Below, in pieces: positions 1 through 6,082 of a stretch of DNA of 13,150 nucleotides (its first letter is position 1; every line of letters begins with the position of its first letter). The stretch lies in contig DATAYF010000147.1 of assembly GCA_036272735.1 (NCBI GenBank), positions 1 to 13,150 of the forward strand, read 5' to 3'. The translations under genes were made by a program, and so were the position numbers. The DNA is from DATAYF01 sp036272735 (GTDB lineage: Bacteria; Chloroflexota; Ktedonobacteria; Ktedonobacterales; Ktedonobacteraceae). A model generated the notes under the pieces. That model did no database searches and had not been told where the DNA came from. It saw only the letters and a program-made list of their open reading frames with translations.

Positions 1-225
1 GCGGCGAAAAGCCGAGGGGTGCTCCCGTCGTTCCAACGCTTCCTCTCTTGCGAGAGGCTCTTGTCGGAGACCGAGAGCATTGCAAGCCGACCAACTCGAA
101 CGGGAGAGGACAGGACCGTGAGGAGTGCCAGAAGGCCTCCCCTTCCGTTGGTTGATTACTCTTCGTTGCGACGTGCGCCCGCCTCCAGGCGACACCAACG
201 AAGAGAACAGAGCGGTTCTCCTGCC
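1..225 (+). ncRNA. Probable IscB-associated omega RNA (HEARO-like), 5' end cut by the window
   Basis: The first 225 bases form consecutive stems on the plus strand: CGGC/GCCG (2-14), CCTCTC-TTGC-GAGAGG (42-57), TTGTCGG with CCGACCAA (61-94), GAAGG/CCTTC (131-145), a 10-bp stem CTCTTCGTTG/CAACGAAGAG (159-205) enclosing CGCC-TCCA-GGCG, and GAGAAC/GTTCTC (203-220). Five bases later an ATG at 226 opens a reading that begins MRVFTVWTYG, similar to how IscB nucleases start (family pattern roughly M-x-V-F-V-x-D). In IscB systems the guide-carrying omega RNA lies immediately upstream of iscB, and Ktedonobacter genomes are known to be rich in such loci. The stems and ATG are seen directly. The family assignment is from memory of the arrangement, not an alignment. 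Any 5' guide would lie left of the window. Another structured mobile RNA is possible. Confidence 0.45.
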
Positions 226-270
226 ATGCGTGTTTTCACCGTATGGACGTATGGAGCCTTGTTAGAACAA
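226..270 (+). pseudogene. Possible decayed start of an iscB gene
   Basis: The ATG at 226 follows the structured RNA by five bases and gives MRVFTVWTYGALLE. The first ten residues resemble the RuvC-I start of IscB nucleases, but the Asp expected in the V-F-V-x-D segment reads Trp here. The reading loses any IscB resemblance within about 15 codons, and the frame ends at 474 with no arginine-rich bridge helix, HNH or RuvC-II/III motifs. If the RNA assignment is right, this is an element whose protein gene was deleted or never present (HEARO copies without an ORF are known). The match is short and could be chance. Confidence 0.22.
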
Positions 271-339
271 AGCTACCATACACAACTCTTCCTGTCACGT
301 GTTTTCTGCGCCTGCCGGCGGCGCGGCTTCCATCCCCCT

Positions 340-359
340 GCATGCATGCAGGGGCCTTC
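340..359. repeat. Short G+C-rich palindrome or hairpin
   Basis: CCCCTGCATGCATGCAGGGG reads identically on both strands (20 bp, no spacer). It lies just upstream of the much longer 46-bp palindrome, in a stretch without a convincing gene. It may be a hairpin in the RNA or a remnant of the mobile element to its left. No function is claimed. Confidence 0.6.
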
Positions 360-377
360 CGCCGCAAATGGTAAGCG

Positions 378-423
378 TGATATGCTTCGAATACATAAAG
401 CTTTATGTATTCGAAGCATATCA
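378..423. repeat. 46-bp perfect palindrome, possible terminator
   Basis: Each arm is 23 bases with no mismatch and essentially no loop; the centre is ATAAAG|CTTTAT between 400 and 401. A T-rich run (TTGTTTTTTAA) follows from 424, so in plus-strand RNA it could act as a rho-independent terminator for transcription coming from the structured RNA to its left. It also creates mirror-image open frames on both strands, which are not genes. The 11-mer AATACATAAAG in its arms recurs in the hairpin at 1955-2010. Confidence 0.7.
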
Positions 424-727
424 TTGTTTTTTAATTATCTTGGGAAAACGGGCAACGTCAAGTCACAACAATAGTAGAAGCTAATCAATAAAAAATGCGG
501 AAGCCTGATGTATATCCCTCGTTTTTCTTACCATACTATCATGCGTATATTTACGGATTTCCCAGTATCCCCTAATAATGTGACCTGCTTCATAGAAGAA
601 ACAAACTCCTACTGCTATACTCACTATCGTTAGATGCAAGAGGCACAGCATACGTCGCGCATTCTGTCATCTAGACGAATAGGGCATCGATGGCCTATGG
701 ACGATCATGTAAAAGAGAGGAATGTAC
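424..727 (+). other. Intergenic region upstream of the lipoprotein gene
   Basis: No gene is supported in these 300 bases, which are A+T-rich compared with the neighbouring genes. The stretch contains the likely promoter of the downstream lipoprotein (around 613-621) and its leader of about 100 bases. No tRNA or repeat was recognised. Confidence 0.5.
613..621 (+). promoter_or_regulatory. Possible extended -10 promoter of the lipoprotein gene
   Basis: TGC-TATACT is a good extended -10 (TGn plus five of six bases of TATAAT). No convincing -35 lies at 16-18 bases upstream, as is allowed for extended -10 promoters. It would start RNA near 628, about 100 bases before the coding start. Confidence 0.3.
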
Positions 728-1942
728 ATGATGAAATATAAAAAGTGCTTCTCCTGGCTTAGTAGTGCAATGCTCATCATGCTTGCGCTCTTTGTCAGTG
801 CTTGCTCGAACACAGGCACAACAAGTACGTCACAGGGAACCACAACTACGCAAACCTCGGCAGCTACGGGACACAATCAGCAGGCGTTAAGTGCCTCGAC
901 GACACCAAAAATGGGGAGTCAGGCGACGATATTACCGATGCTCCCGCTGACGCAGATTCGGATGACGGATGCAACGCATGGCTGGGCGCTGGATAAGAAC
1001 AACGTGCTGAAGACCTCGGATGGCGGCAAAACATGGGTCGCGCTGACGCCAAACGGGGCCACGATCTCAGCAACCTCACATGCTGATTTCCTCAATGCCT
1101 CGGATGCCTGGTTCACAGCACCGAATACTCAGTCGAAAACAACGATTGCTGTCTTTCGCACGACAAATGGTGGCGCAAGCTGGAATGAGAGCACAATCTA
1201 CGAGTCTGCGCCTGATGAGGCCTCATTGACCTTCTTCTCCAGTAAAACCGGCTGGCTTGAAGTTTCACCGAGCGGCCCCGGTGCTGGTAGCGAAGGTATC
1301 GACATTTTCCGCACCGACGATGGCGGCGCAACCTGGAACAAGATCTCCACTTCCGGTCAGGGACAGAACGCCCTGCCAACCGGCGGCATCAAGTCTGGTC
1401 TCTCGTTTATCAATGCCGCGACTGGCTGGGCTACAGGTGAAGATGCTTCAGGCAAGCCCTGGCTGTATATGACACATGATGGTGGTAAGACCTGGTACCA
1501 GAAGTCGATCTCTGGCCTGAGCAGCAGTAACAGCGCGGGCTACCAAACGATGCCTCCGGTGTTGCTGGGAAGGTATGGCTTCTTGCCAATGACGGTTTCG
1601 ACTTCAACCACCCCGCGCACAGTGCTGGCACGCACGACCGATGGTGGCGCGGACTGGACAGTGAGTGGACAACAAATGGCACCTTTCCAGTCGAGTAATG
1701 TCTATGTAGTGAATGCTCAGACGGCCTGGGCCACAGATCAGAATACAGGTGATGTCTACCAGACAAATAACGGCGGCCAGTCCTGGCAGAAGGTTGCCAG
1801 TAGTACCGGCATCTATGGTCCATTGAGTTTTATCAATACCAGTACGGGCTTCGGTTTGGGTCGCCCAGACCAGACGGTGCTCAAACGTACCAACGATGGT
1901 GGCAAGACCTGGCAGACCATCGCATATCAGATTCATGGCTAA
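728..1942 (+). CDS. Secreted lipoprotein with BNR/Ycf48-like beta-propeller repeats
   Basis: The protein starts with a basic stretch and a hydrophobic segment ending in the lipobox V-S-A-C, so it is probably a diacylglycerol-anchored lipoprotein on the outer face of the membrane. A Ser/Thr/Gln-rich linker of about 50 residues follows. Seven propeller blades are then marked by T-x-D/N-G-G-x-x-W motifs (TSDGGKTW, TTNGGASW, TDDGGATW, THDGGKTW, TTDGGADW, TNNGGQSW, TNDGGKTW). The first blade is at about residue 95 and the last ends ten residues before the C-terminus. Such repeats occur in Ycf48/photosystem II stability factor-like and BNR/sialidase-like propellers, and the individual ligand cannot be told. 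Three in-frame ATGs exist (722, 728, 731). The Shine-Dalgarno AGAGAGG at 714-720 is one base from 722 but seven from 728, so 728 is chosen. It appears monocistronic, with its own upstream region and a terminal hairpin. Confidence 0.85.
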   Translation: MMKYKKCFSWLSSAMLIMLALFVSACSNTGTTSTSQGTTTTQTSAATGHNQQALSASTTPKMGSQATILPMLPLTQIRMTDATHGWALDKNNVLKTSDGGKTWVALTPNGATISATSHADFLNASDAWFTAPNTQSKTTIAVFRTTNGGASWNESTIYESAPDEASLTFFSSKTGWLEVSPSGPGAGSEGIDIFRTDDGGATWNKISTSGQGQNALPTGGIKSGLSFINAATGWATGEDASGKPWLYMTHDGGKTWYQKSISGLSSSNSAGYQTMPPVLLGRYGFLPMTVSTSTTPRTVLARTTDGGADWTVSGQQMAPFQSSNVYVVNAQTAWATDQNTGDVYQTNNGGQSWQKVASSTGIYGPLSFINTSTGFGLGRPDQTVLKRTNDGGKTWQTIAYQIHG

Positions 1943-1954
1943 AGATACGGTGTA

Positions 1955-2010
1955 AATACATAAAGGATCATTAATGGCTTCTGGAAACCATTAATGATCC
2001 TTTATGTATT
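1955..2010 (+). terminator. Hairpin with a 23-bp perfect stem after the lipoprotein gene
   Basis: Arms 1955-1977 and 1988-2010 are perfectly complementary around a 10-base loop, starting 12 bases after the stop codon. No strong T-run follows directly (GTCTGAGCC, with TTTTT only about 20 bases later), so it is a 3'-end or transcript-stabilising structure at least as much as a classical terminator. The outer 11 bases (AATACATAAAG) also occur in the palindrome at 378-423. Confidence 0.6.
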
Positions 2011-2084
2011 GTCTGAGCCTTAAACTTCGTTTTTGTGTAGCGAATTGGCAATGATGGTGGTGGTGGAAGGTTGCACCTCTGGCG

Positions 2085-2113
2085 TTGACACTGGTACAAT
2101 ACAATACATTAAG
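2085..2113 (+). promoter_or_regulatory. Weak candidate promoter for the phosphatase group
   Basis: A perfect -35 hexamer TTGACA lies at 2085-2090. At 17 bases' spacing the -10 is only ATTAAG (2108-2113); TACATT is better but sits at 14 bases. If used, RNA would begin near 2120, which favours the 2135, 2204 or 2360 starts for the next gene over any earlier one. Confidence 0.25.
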
Positions 2114-2203
2114 TTGGCTCGACTGTTATGCGCCATGACAAAAAGGTATGGGGTGGGACGTGCTCCTACCCGTACGGTTTTACCGGGGCATCTCATTCAT
2201 ACA

Positions 2204-3064
2204 ATGCGTACAAGTAGTTCTCTTCAGCGGTTGATACAGAGTATTCGGGCATGGTTTTGGCTTTTTTGGGTGTATCTGCTGGTGGGCGGGCGCTTTTTAC
2301 GCTGGCGTATACAGCTTTGGCGTCAACCAACCTTGATTACGGAGAGTGCGCACACACCTATGAAACAAACATTGCTGATTATTCGGCATGGACAAACCAC
2401 CTGGAATGCAGAACATCGTTTGCCGGGTCAACTGCCTGGCGTCGATTTGAATGAGACCGGACGGCAGCAGGCGACGAAGCTGGCAGAGGCGTTAAAGGTC
2501 CTGCCGATTAGCGCCATCATCAGTAGTCCGTTGGAGCGTGCGCGTGAGACTGCTGGCTTTGTCGCGGCAGGGCGTGACCTGATCATTCAATTGGAGCCTG
2601 ATCTGATGGATACCGACGTGGGTCCGTGGGCGGGTCAGGTGATTGGTGATCTCTCGAAGAATGATCCCAACTGGTCGGCGTACGTGAGGGATCCGACCAA
2701 CGCGCCGGAAGGGATCGAGACCTTTCCCGTGGTGCAGCAGCGTGTGGTCGCGGCGGTTGAACGCTGGCGTACGCAGGAGCATATTGGAGCGTACCCCGCT
2801 TTTGTCGCGCATGCCGATGTGGTCAAATTGTTGGTGGCGCACTATACCGGGCTGGCGGCCGAGCGTGCTGGTTCGATCTCGATAGATAATGCATCAGTGA
2901 GCCTGATCGAGCTTGAGCCGGAGCAGCGCCCGCATGTGCTCGCCATTGGCTGGTGCCCCAATCCTGGTTGGCTGAAATTACCCATTCCTGAGCCGTCCCC
3001 AAAAGAAGCCCAGGAACAAGGCCAGGATGGCAACACGCAGGAAGCAGGCGAGCAAAAAATGTAG
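2204..3064 (+). CDS. Histidine phosphatase (phosphoglycerate mutase-like), possible N-terminal membrane anchor
   Basis: This is a histidine phosphatase of the phosphoglycerate mutase superfamily, which hydrolyses phosphoesters through a phospho-His intermediate. The nucleophile motif IIRHGQT has its His codon at 2387. SSPLERARETA supplies the phosphate-binding Arg, and VAHADVV supplies the second His (codon 2810). The acid/base Glu usually seen before G-x-W-x-G is Asp here (LMDTDVGPWAG). The pattern GVDLNETGRQQA and the C-terminal DNASVSLIEL resemble the actinobacterial MSMEG_4193-type phosphomutases (by recall). The start is uncertain. From ATG 2204 there is a Trp-rich hydrophobic segment (about residues 15-31, AWFWLFWVYLLVGG) flanked by Arg, suggesting a membrane anchor. 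ATG 2360, with GGAG 15 bases upstream, gives a 234-aa soluble enzyme of normal family length. The frame is open back to 2033. It lies upstream of the ATPase gene, probably co-transcribed. The substrate is unknown. Confidence 0.8.
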   Translation: MRTSSSLQRLIQSIRAWFWLFWVYLLVGGRFLRWRIQLWRQPTLITESAHTPMKQTLLIIRHGQTTWNAEHRLPGQLPGVDLNETGRQQATKLAEALKVLPISAIISSPLERARETAGFVAAGRDLIIQLEPDLMDTDVGPWAGQVIGDLSKNDPNWSAYVRDPTNAPEGIETFPVVQQRVVAAVERWRTQEHIGAYPAFVAHADVVKLLVAHYTGLAAERAGSISIDNASVSLIELEPEQRPHVLAIGWCPNPGWLKLPIPEPSPKEAQEQGQDGNTQEAGEQKM

Positions 3065-3121
3065 GTGAACATTCTACCATTCATACTAGTAGCATTGATG
3101 CACCTGGAAGGGAAGCAGAGC

Positions 3122-3955
3122 ATGTTTGATCCGCGTGACCCCTACGAACGTTACTATTGGCATTATGAGTCCCGCCACCAACTTTCCATTGCACAAATCA
3201 TCGCGTTACGCAGCGTCGATGTTGAAACGGCTGCGCTCATCTGGCTGTTGCTGGAGCATGGCGCATCGCTGACGGTGGCAGGTCCGACCGATCCTCAGCC
3301 CGGCGTTGGCAAAACCACGACGTTGAATGCGCTGCTGCAATTCTTGCCAGAGGGAAGCGCATTGGCGTATATGTCTGGAATGTACGAGGATTTTTCCTTT
3401 ACGCGCCTGCCCGACGTTGACCCGGCCACGACGTACGCGCTGTGCAATGAAGTAAGCGATCATCTGCCAATTTACATGTGGGGTCGCGTAGCGCGACGCT
3501 TCTTGTCGCTCCCTGGGCAGGGCTATCACGTCGCGACCAGTGTACATGCTGATACTATCGATGACGTGCTTGCGATGTTTCGTCACGATTTGCGGCTGCG
3601 CCCGGAGGATATGCGCAAACTTGGGGTGGTGGTCAATATTGGCCTGGCAGGCTACTCGCGTCCGGTGCGTCGCCGCTGGTTCACGACCCATTTTTTTCAG
3701 CCGCAGGTTGATCCTGATCGTCCAGATGCCGTGCTGCCCATTCCTCTATCGCTCTGGAACGAGTTCGATGATACGTTCGAGCATGCCGATCAAACCATTC
3801 TCGATGACCTGGCCGCCTGGTGTGGCATATCTGTACAGGAATTCGGTACGGCGTTGGAAGCGCGCAAAACCTGCTTGCGAGAGCTTGCTCGGGGGGCAGG
3901 GGCAGACGTGGAGGCTGTTTATGAGGCGGTAGACGATTTACGTAATCATTGCTAG
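3122..3955 (+). CDS. Compact type II/IV secretion-type ATPase (VirB11/CpaF/PilT-like)
   Basis: The 277-aa protein has the C-terminal half of a secretion or pilus traffic ATPase. The Walker A region reads VAGPTDPQPGVGKTTTLNALL, a Glu-containing Walker B-like stretch TTYALCNEVS follows, and a His box is present (GYHVATSVHADT), similar to the (T/S)xHA box in CpaF and VirB11. The usual GPTGSGKTT loop carries extra residues (DPQP), an enlarged and unusual P-loop. The N-terminal domain typical of GspE or CpaF (100-200 residues) is missing and no pilin, platform or secretin genes are nearby, so a role in pilus assembly is unproven. An adapted ATPase partner of the neighbouring genes is equally possible. 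ATG 3122 is preferred because GGAAGGGAAG sits just upstream (3108-3117). The frame is open upstream to a GTG at 3065, directly after the preceding stop. Probably in one operon with the phosphatase. Confidence 0.72.
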   Translation: MFDPRDPYERYYWHYESRHQLSIAQIIALRSVDVETAALIWLLLEHGASLTVAGPTDPQPGVGKTTTLNALLQFLPEGSALAYMSGMYEDFSFTRLPDVDPATTYALCNEVSDHLPIYMWGRVARRFLSLPGQGYHVATSVHADTIDDVLAMFRHDLRLRPEDMRKLGVVVNIGLAGYSRPVRRRWFTTHFFQPQVDPDRPDAVLPIPLSLWNEFDDTFEHADQTILDDLAAWCGISVQEFGTALEARKTCLRELARGAGADVEAVYEAVDDLRNHC

Positions 3956-4029
3956 CAGTTTTGGTAACGGAAATAGATCAAACGTGTCCGGTGTTTGTAC
4001 TAGTGGAATAGAAGAAAGGAGGTTGCCAA

Positions 4030-4107
4030 ATGTTGGCTCGTCATCTCTACGATACACCCGTGAGCGAAGGACGTTGGCCTCGCATCTGCGCTAGATACCC
4101 GTTTTAA
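4030..4107 (+). CDS. Small ORF (25 aa) with strong Shine-Dalgarno upstream of the glycosyltransferase
   Basis: The ATG at 4030 is preceded by AAAGGAGG (4015-4022) at seven bases' spacing, one of the best ribosome sites in the window. It opens MLARHLYDTPVSEGRW and ends with a Tyr-Pro-Phe tail before TAA at 4105. The stop is 17 bases before the glycosyltransferase ATG, so the two could be translationally coupled. It has no signal peptide, membrane segment or recognised domain. It contains two Tyr, one Trp and four Arg, but no clear run of one amino acid as in classical attenuation leaders. It may be a leader peptide controlling the next gene, or a small protein. Translation is inferred from the ribosome site only. 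Confidence 0.45.
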   Translation: MLARHLYDTPVSEGRWPRICARYPF

Positions 4108-4124
4108 TACTGAAGAAGAGGAGC

Positions 4125-5369
4125 ATGTTTAGCATGTCGTATGCTATCGCCATGTTCAGCGTACACACGTCCCCTCTCGACGATCCTGGGCGGACGAAGG
4201 ACGCTGGTGGCATGAACGTTTATATTCGTGAATTAGCTCGCGCGTTGGCTCAGCGTCATCTTTCAATTGATATCTTTACCCGTTGGACAGATCCCACCCT
4301 TCCCCAGATTGTACAGCTTTATCCTCATGTGCGTGTTATCCATATTCAGGCTGGTCCTCTTGCACCTCTGCATAAGCACGATCTTTACCAGTATATGGCA
4401 CTTTTTGCGCACAACGTTGAGGAATTTCGTCAGCGCGAGAATTTGCACTACGCGCTTGTGCACAGTCATTACTGGCTGGCTGGCCTTGTGGCTATGAAGC
4501 TTGCTTGCCTCTGGAATGTTGCGCATGTGACCATGTTTCATACGCTTGCCCGTCTCAAGCAGACAGCTAATCCCGATGGGTCTGAACCTGCTACACGCCT
4601 GGCTATGGAGCAGAAGCTGGTCCAGCGCGCCGACCGCATTATCGCGGCGACCGCCGATGAGCGCACGCAGATTATGCGTTACTATGGGGTCGCGCCCCAG
4701 CATGTCGCAACTATTCCCTGTGGCGTTGACCTGCACCTGTTTCAGCCATACGATAAACGATCGGCGCGTGTACAACTCGCCTTGCCGTTCCATCATCCCA
4801 TTGTCCTCTTTGCCGGTCGTCTCGATCCATTTAAGGGACCGGACCTCCTGTTGCATGCCGCTGCACTGCTCGAAGAAGATGTGCATATTGTGATTGTTGG
4901 CGGGATGTTGGCGGGCGATGATGAGGTGATGAAGTTGCGTGCGCTGGCAGCTGATCTACAGATTGATGCGCGGGTGCACTTCCTGGGTGCTCGTCCGCAG
5001 CAGCATTTGCCTTTGCTTTATAGTGCGGCGGATGTTACCGTCGTGCCGTCTTATCATGAAACTTTTGGCATGGCGGCGATAGAGTCGCAAGCGTGCGGCA
5101 CGCCAGTGGTTGCCACGCGTGCTGGTGGCCTGACCACGGCTGTACGCGATGGAGAGACAGGCTTCCTGGTAGAGCGCGGTCCTGGCTTTTTTGCCGAGCG
5201 TATCGATGCTCTTTTGCGCGATACCGCGTTGCACGCCGCTATGAGTGCCGCCTGCCGCGATGCCGTTGTCCAGTTCAGTTGGCAGGCCATTGCTCAGCAG
5301 GTAGATGAATTGTATACGGCCCTGGTTGATGACGTTGAGCCTTGCGATGTGCCGTGTCTGGTGGTGTAG
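4125..5369 (+). CDS. GT4 family glycosyltransferase, MshA-like
   Basis: A retaining GT-B glycosyltransferase of family GT4. The N-terminal signature HTSPLDDPGRTKDAGGMNVYIREL and the HSHYWLAGL motif are those of the MshA/sucrose-phosphate synthase branch. The donor-binding site is seen as FAGRLDPFKGPD (Arg232 and Lys237) and the E-x7-E motif as Glu312 and Glu320 (ETFGMAAIE), followed by GTPVVATRAGG. MshA joins UDP-GlcNAc to inositol-1-phosphate at the first step of mycothiol synthesis. Whether this protein uses that acceptor is unknown, as the other mycothiol genes are not in the window. At 414 aa the length is normal. ATG 4125 is taken (purine-rich GAAGAAG six bases upstream). ATG 4134 is an alternative ten bases after GAGGAG. 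It lies behind the small ORF and the phosphatase/ATPase genes on the same strand. If it is MshA-like, the upstream phosphatase would be a natural partner because the pathway needs a dephosphorylation. Confidence 0.85.
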   Translation: MFSMSYAIAMFSVHTSPLDDPGRTKDAGGMNVYIRELARALAQRHLSIDIFTRWTDPTLPQIVQLYPHVRVIHIQAGPLAPLHKHDLYQYMALFAHNVEEFRQRENLHYALVHSHYWLAGLVAMKLACLWNVAHVTMFHTLARLKQTANPDGSEPATRLAMEQKLVQRADRIIAATADERTQIMRYYGVAPQHVATIPCGVDLHLFQPYDKRSARVQLALPFHHPIVLFAGRLDPFKGPDLLLHAAALLEEDVHIVIVGGMLAGDDEVMKLRALAADLQIDARVHFLGARPQQHLPLLYSAADVTVVPSYHETFGMAAIESQACGTPVVATRAGGLTTAVRDGETGFLVERGPGFFAERIDALLRDTALHAAMSAACRDAVVQFSWQAIAQQVDELYTALVDDVEPCDVPCLVV

Positions 5370-5390
5370 GGAGGAGGAAGTGAGATAGCT

Positions 5391-5415
5391 ACACGCGGTC
5401 AGTGGTCGCGCGTGT
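5391..5415 (+). terminator. Weak hairpin after the glycosyltransferase gene
   Basis: ACACGCG and CGCGTGT pair around 11 bases, starting 21 bases after the stop. There is no T-run, so intrinsic termination would be poor. Confidence 0.25.
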
Positions 5416-5489
5416 CGTGAGGCTTGATTACCGTTATGATTTCATACAATTTGGTACGGGGCGAATCAAGGGAGTACATTGAAAAATTC

Positions 5490-5530
5490 CCCTTAACACA
5501 GGGATGAGGTAATATTCCCTGTGTTAAGGG
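5490..5530. repeat. 15-bp perfect inverted repeat abutting a promoter
   Basis: CCCTTAACACAGGGA and its exact complement flank 11 bases. The right arm ends one base before the -35 box at 5531. It could be a dyad operator for the promoter or the terminator of transcription from the glycosyltransferase gene, although no T-run follows. It resembles the geometry but not the sequence of CIRCE-type operators. Confidence 0.55.
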
Positions 5531-5559
5531 TGGACTTTCACCTATCTCTGTGGTATAAT
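5531..5559 (+). promoter_or_regulatory. Sigma70-like promoter of a candidate small RNA
   Basis: TGGACT, 17 bases, then a perfect TATAAT at 5554-5559. The predicted start of RNA is about 5566. The promoter drives a unit that ends at the terminator at 5765-5799. Confidence 0.45.
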
Positions 5560-5688
5560 GATCAGCAACAACACGACACATTGATAGTGCAGTCATCGAT
5601 GCCTGTATTTCCGCACATGGTTTGTATTGCTGTGGTGATAGAGGCGTTCCCACTCAATTGAGAAATCTGGGTAGAGGTGAAAAAGCGT

Positions 5689-5757
5689 ATGTGTGAAGTC
5701 TCACCGCTGGCAAAATACTCAATCACTGCGGCTCGCCGTGAAGACTCACACGTGTAG
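5689..5757 (+). CDS. Small ORF (22 aa) inside the candidate small RNA
   Basis: The ATG at 5689 follows AGAGGTGA (5673-5680) at eight bases' spacing and opens MCEVSPLAKYSITAARRE before a TAG at 5755. The stop is eight bases before the terminator stem. No domain or leader-type amino-acid run is visible. The coding region coincides with the base-paired half of the RNA, so ribosomes on it would disturb the fold. It may be a leader peptide, a dual-function RNA, or chance. Confidence 0.25.
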   Translation: MCEVSPLAKYSITAARREDSHV

Positions 5758-5764
5758 ACATGCG

Positions 5765-5799
5765 AACACTGGGACAGTTTGTCCTGGTGTTTTTTATTT
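5765..5799 (+). terminator. Rho-independent terminator of the candidate small RNA
   Basis: AACACTGGGACA and TGTCCTGGTGTT form a 12-bp stem with two G-U pairs and a three-base loop, followed by TTTTTATTT. Confidence 0.65.
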
Positions 5800-6082
5800 C
5801 TTAGGGTTCATTCGTTGGACAGGGCCAGACTCTTTCATTGCCGGGCTCATCGATTATTCATCTTTCTATGGGCCATCGCCTCAACGTTTCTCGTGATGCG
5901 ATGTACTGTTCTCTTTGGAAAGGAGGTTTTGGCAAGAAGCTCTTTTGAGCATCGGCACAGTTCTTACGTGGATGTTACAGCTACGTAGCTCTGCCGTTCG
6001 TTGGTAAGCTACTTCAGCGTAAATGATAGACGATAGACAAGTGGACACGACGTGGTTGCTAGACTTTAAGGAGAAGACGATC
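5800..6082 (+). other. Intergenic region upstream of the SWIM protein gene
   Basis: No supported gene. A perfect Shine-Dalgarno AAAGGAGG at 5919-5926 is followed only by a TTG two bases later and a short frame ending at 5988, so translation there is doubtful. No strong promoter hexamers were found before 6083. Confidence 0.4.

Larger units (their letters stand above)
5566..5799 (+). ncRNA. Candidate small RNA of about 230 nt, unknown family
   Basis: The unit has a consensus promoter in front and an intrinsic terminator behind, with no sizeable gene in between. The distal half folds: GTGTGAAGTCTCACCGC (from 5691) can pair, with bulges, with the segment GCGGCTCGCCGTGAAGACTCACAC. It does not match tmRNA, RNase P RNA, 4.5S RNA, a T-box or common riboswitch cores that I know. 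It may be a trans-acting RNA, a 6S-like RNA, an attenuated leader of the SWIM-protein gene, or an mRNA for the 22-codon ORF inside it. Confidence 0.38.

Noticed and set aside
236..484. Open frames on both strands across the palindrome region
   Set aside because: They arise because the 46-bp palindrome reads the same on both strands; no ribosome site or recognisable protein, except the possible 15-codon iscB start.
5490..5530. CIRCE heat-shock operator
   Set aside because: The dyad has a similar layout, but the half-site is not TTAGCACTC; no chaperone gene follows.
5566..5799. T-box, tmRNA or RNase P RNA
   Set aside because: None of the characteristic core sequences of these RNAs is present.
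5919..5988. Small gene after the perfect AAAGGAGG at 5919-5926
   Set aside because: The only start nearby is a TTG two bases away, too close for initiation.
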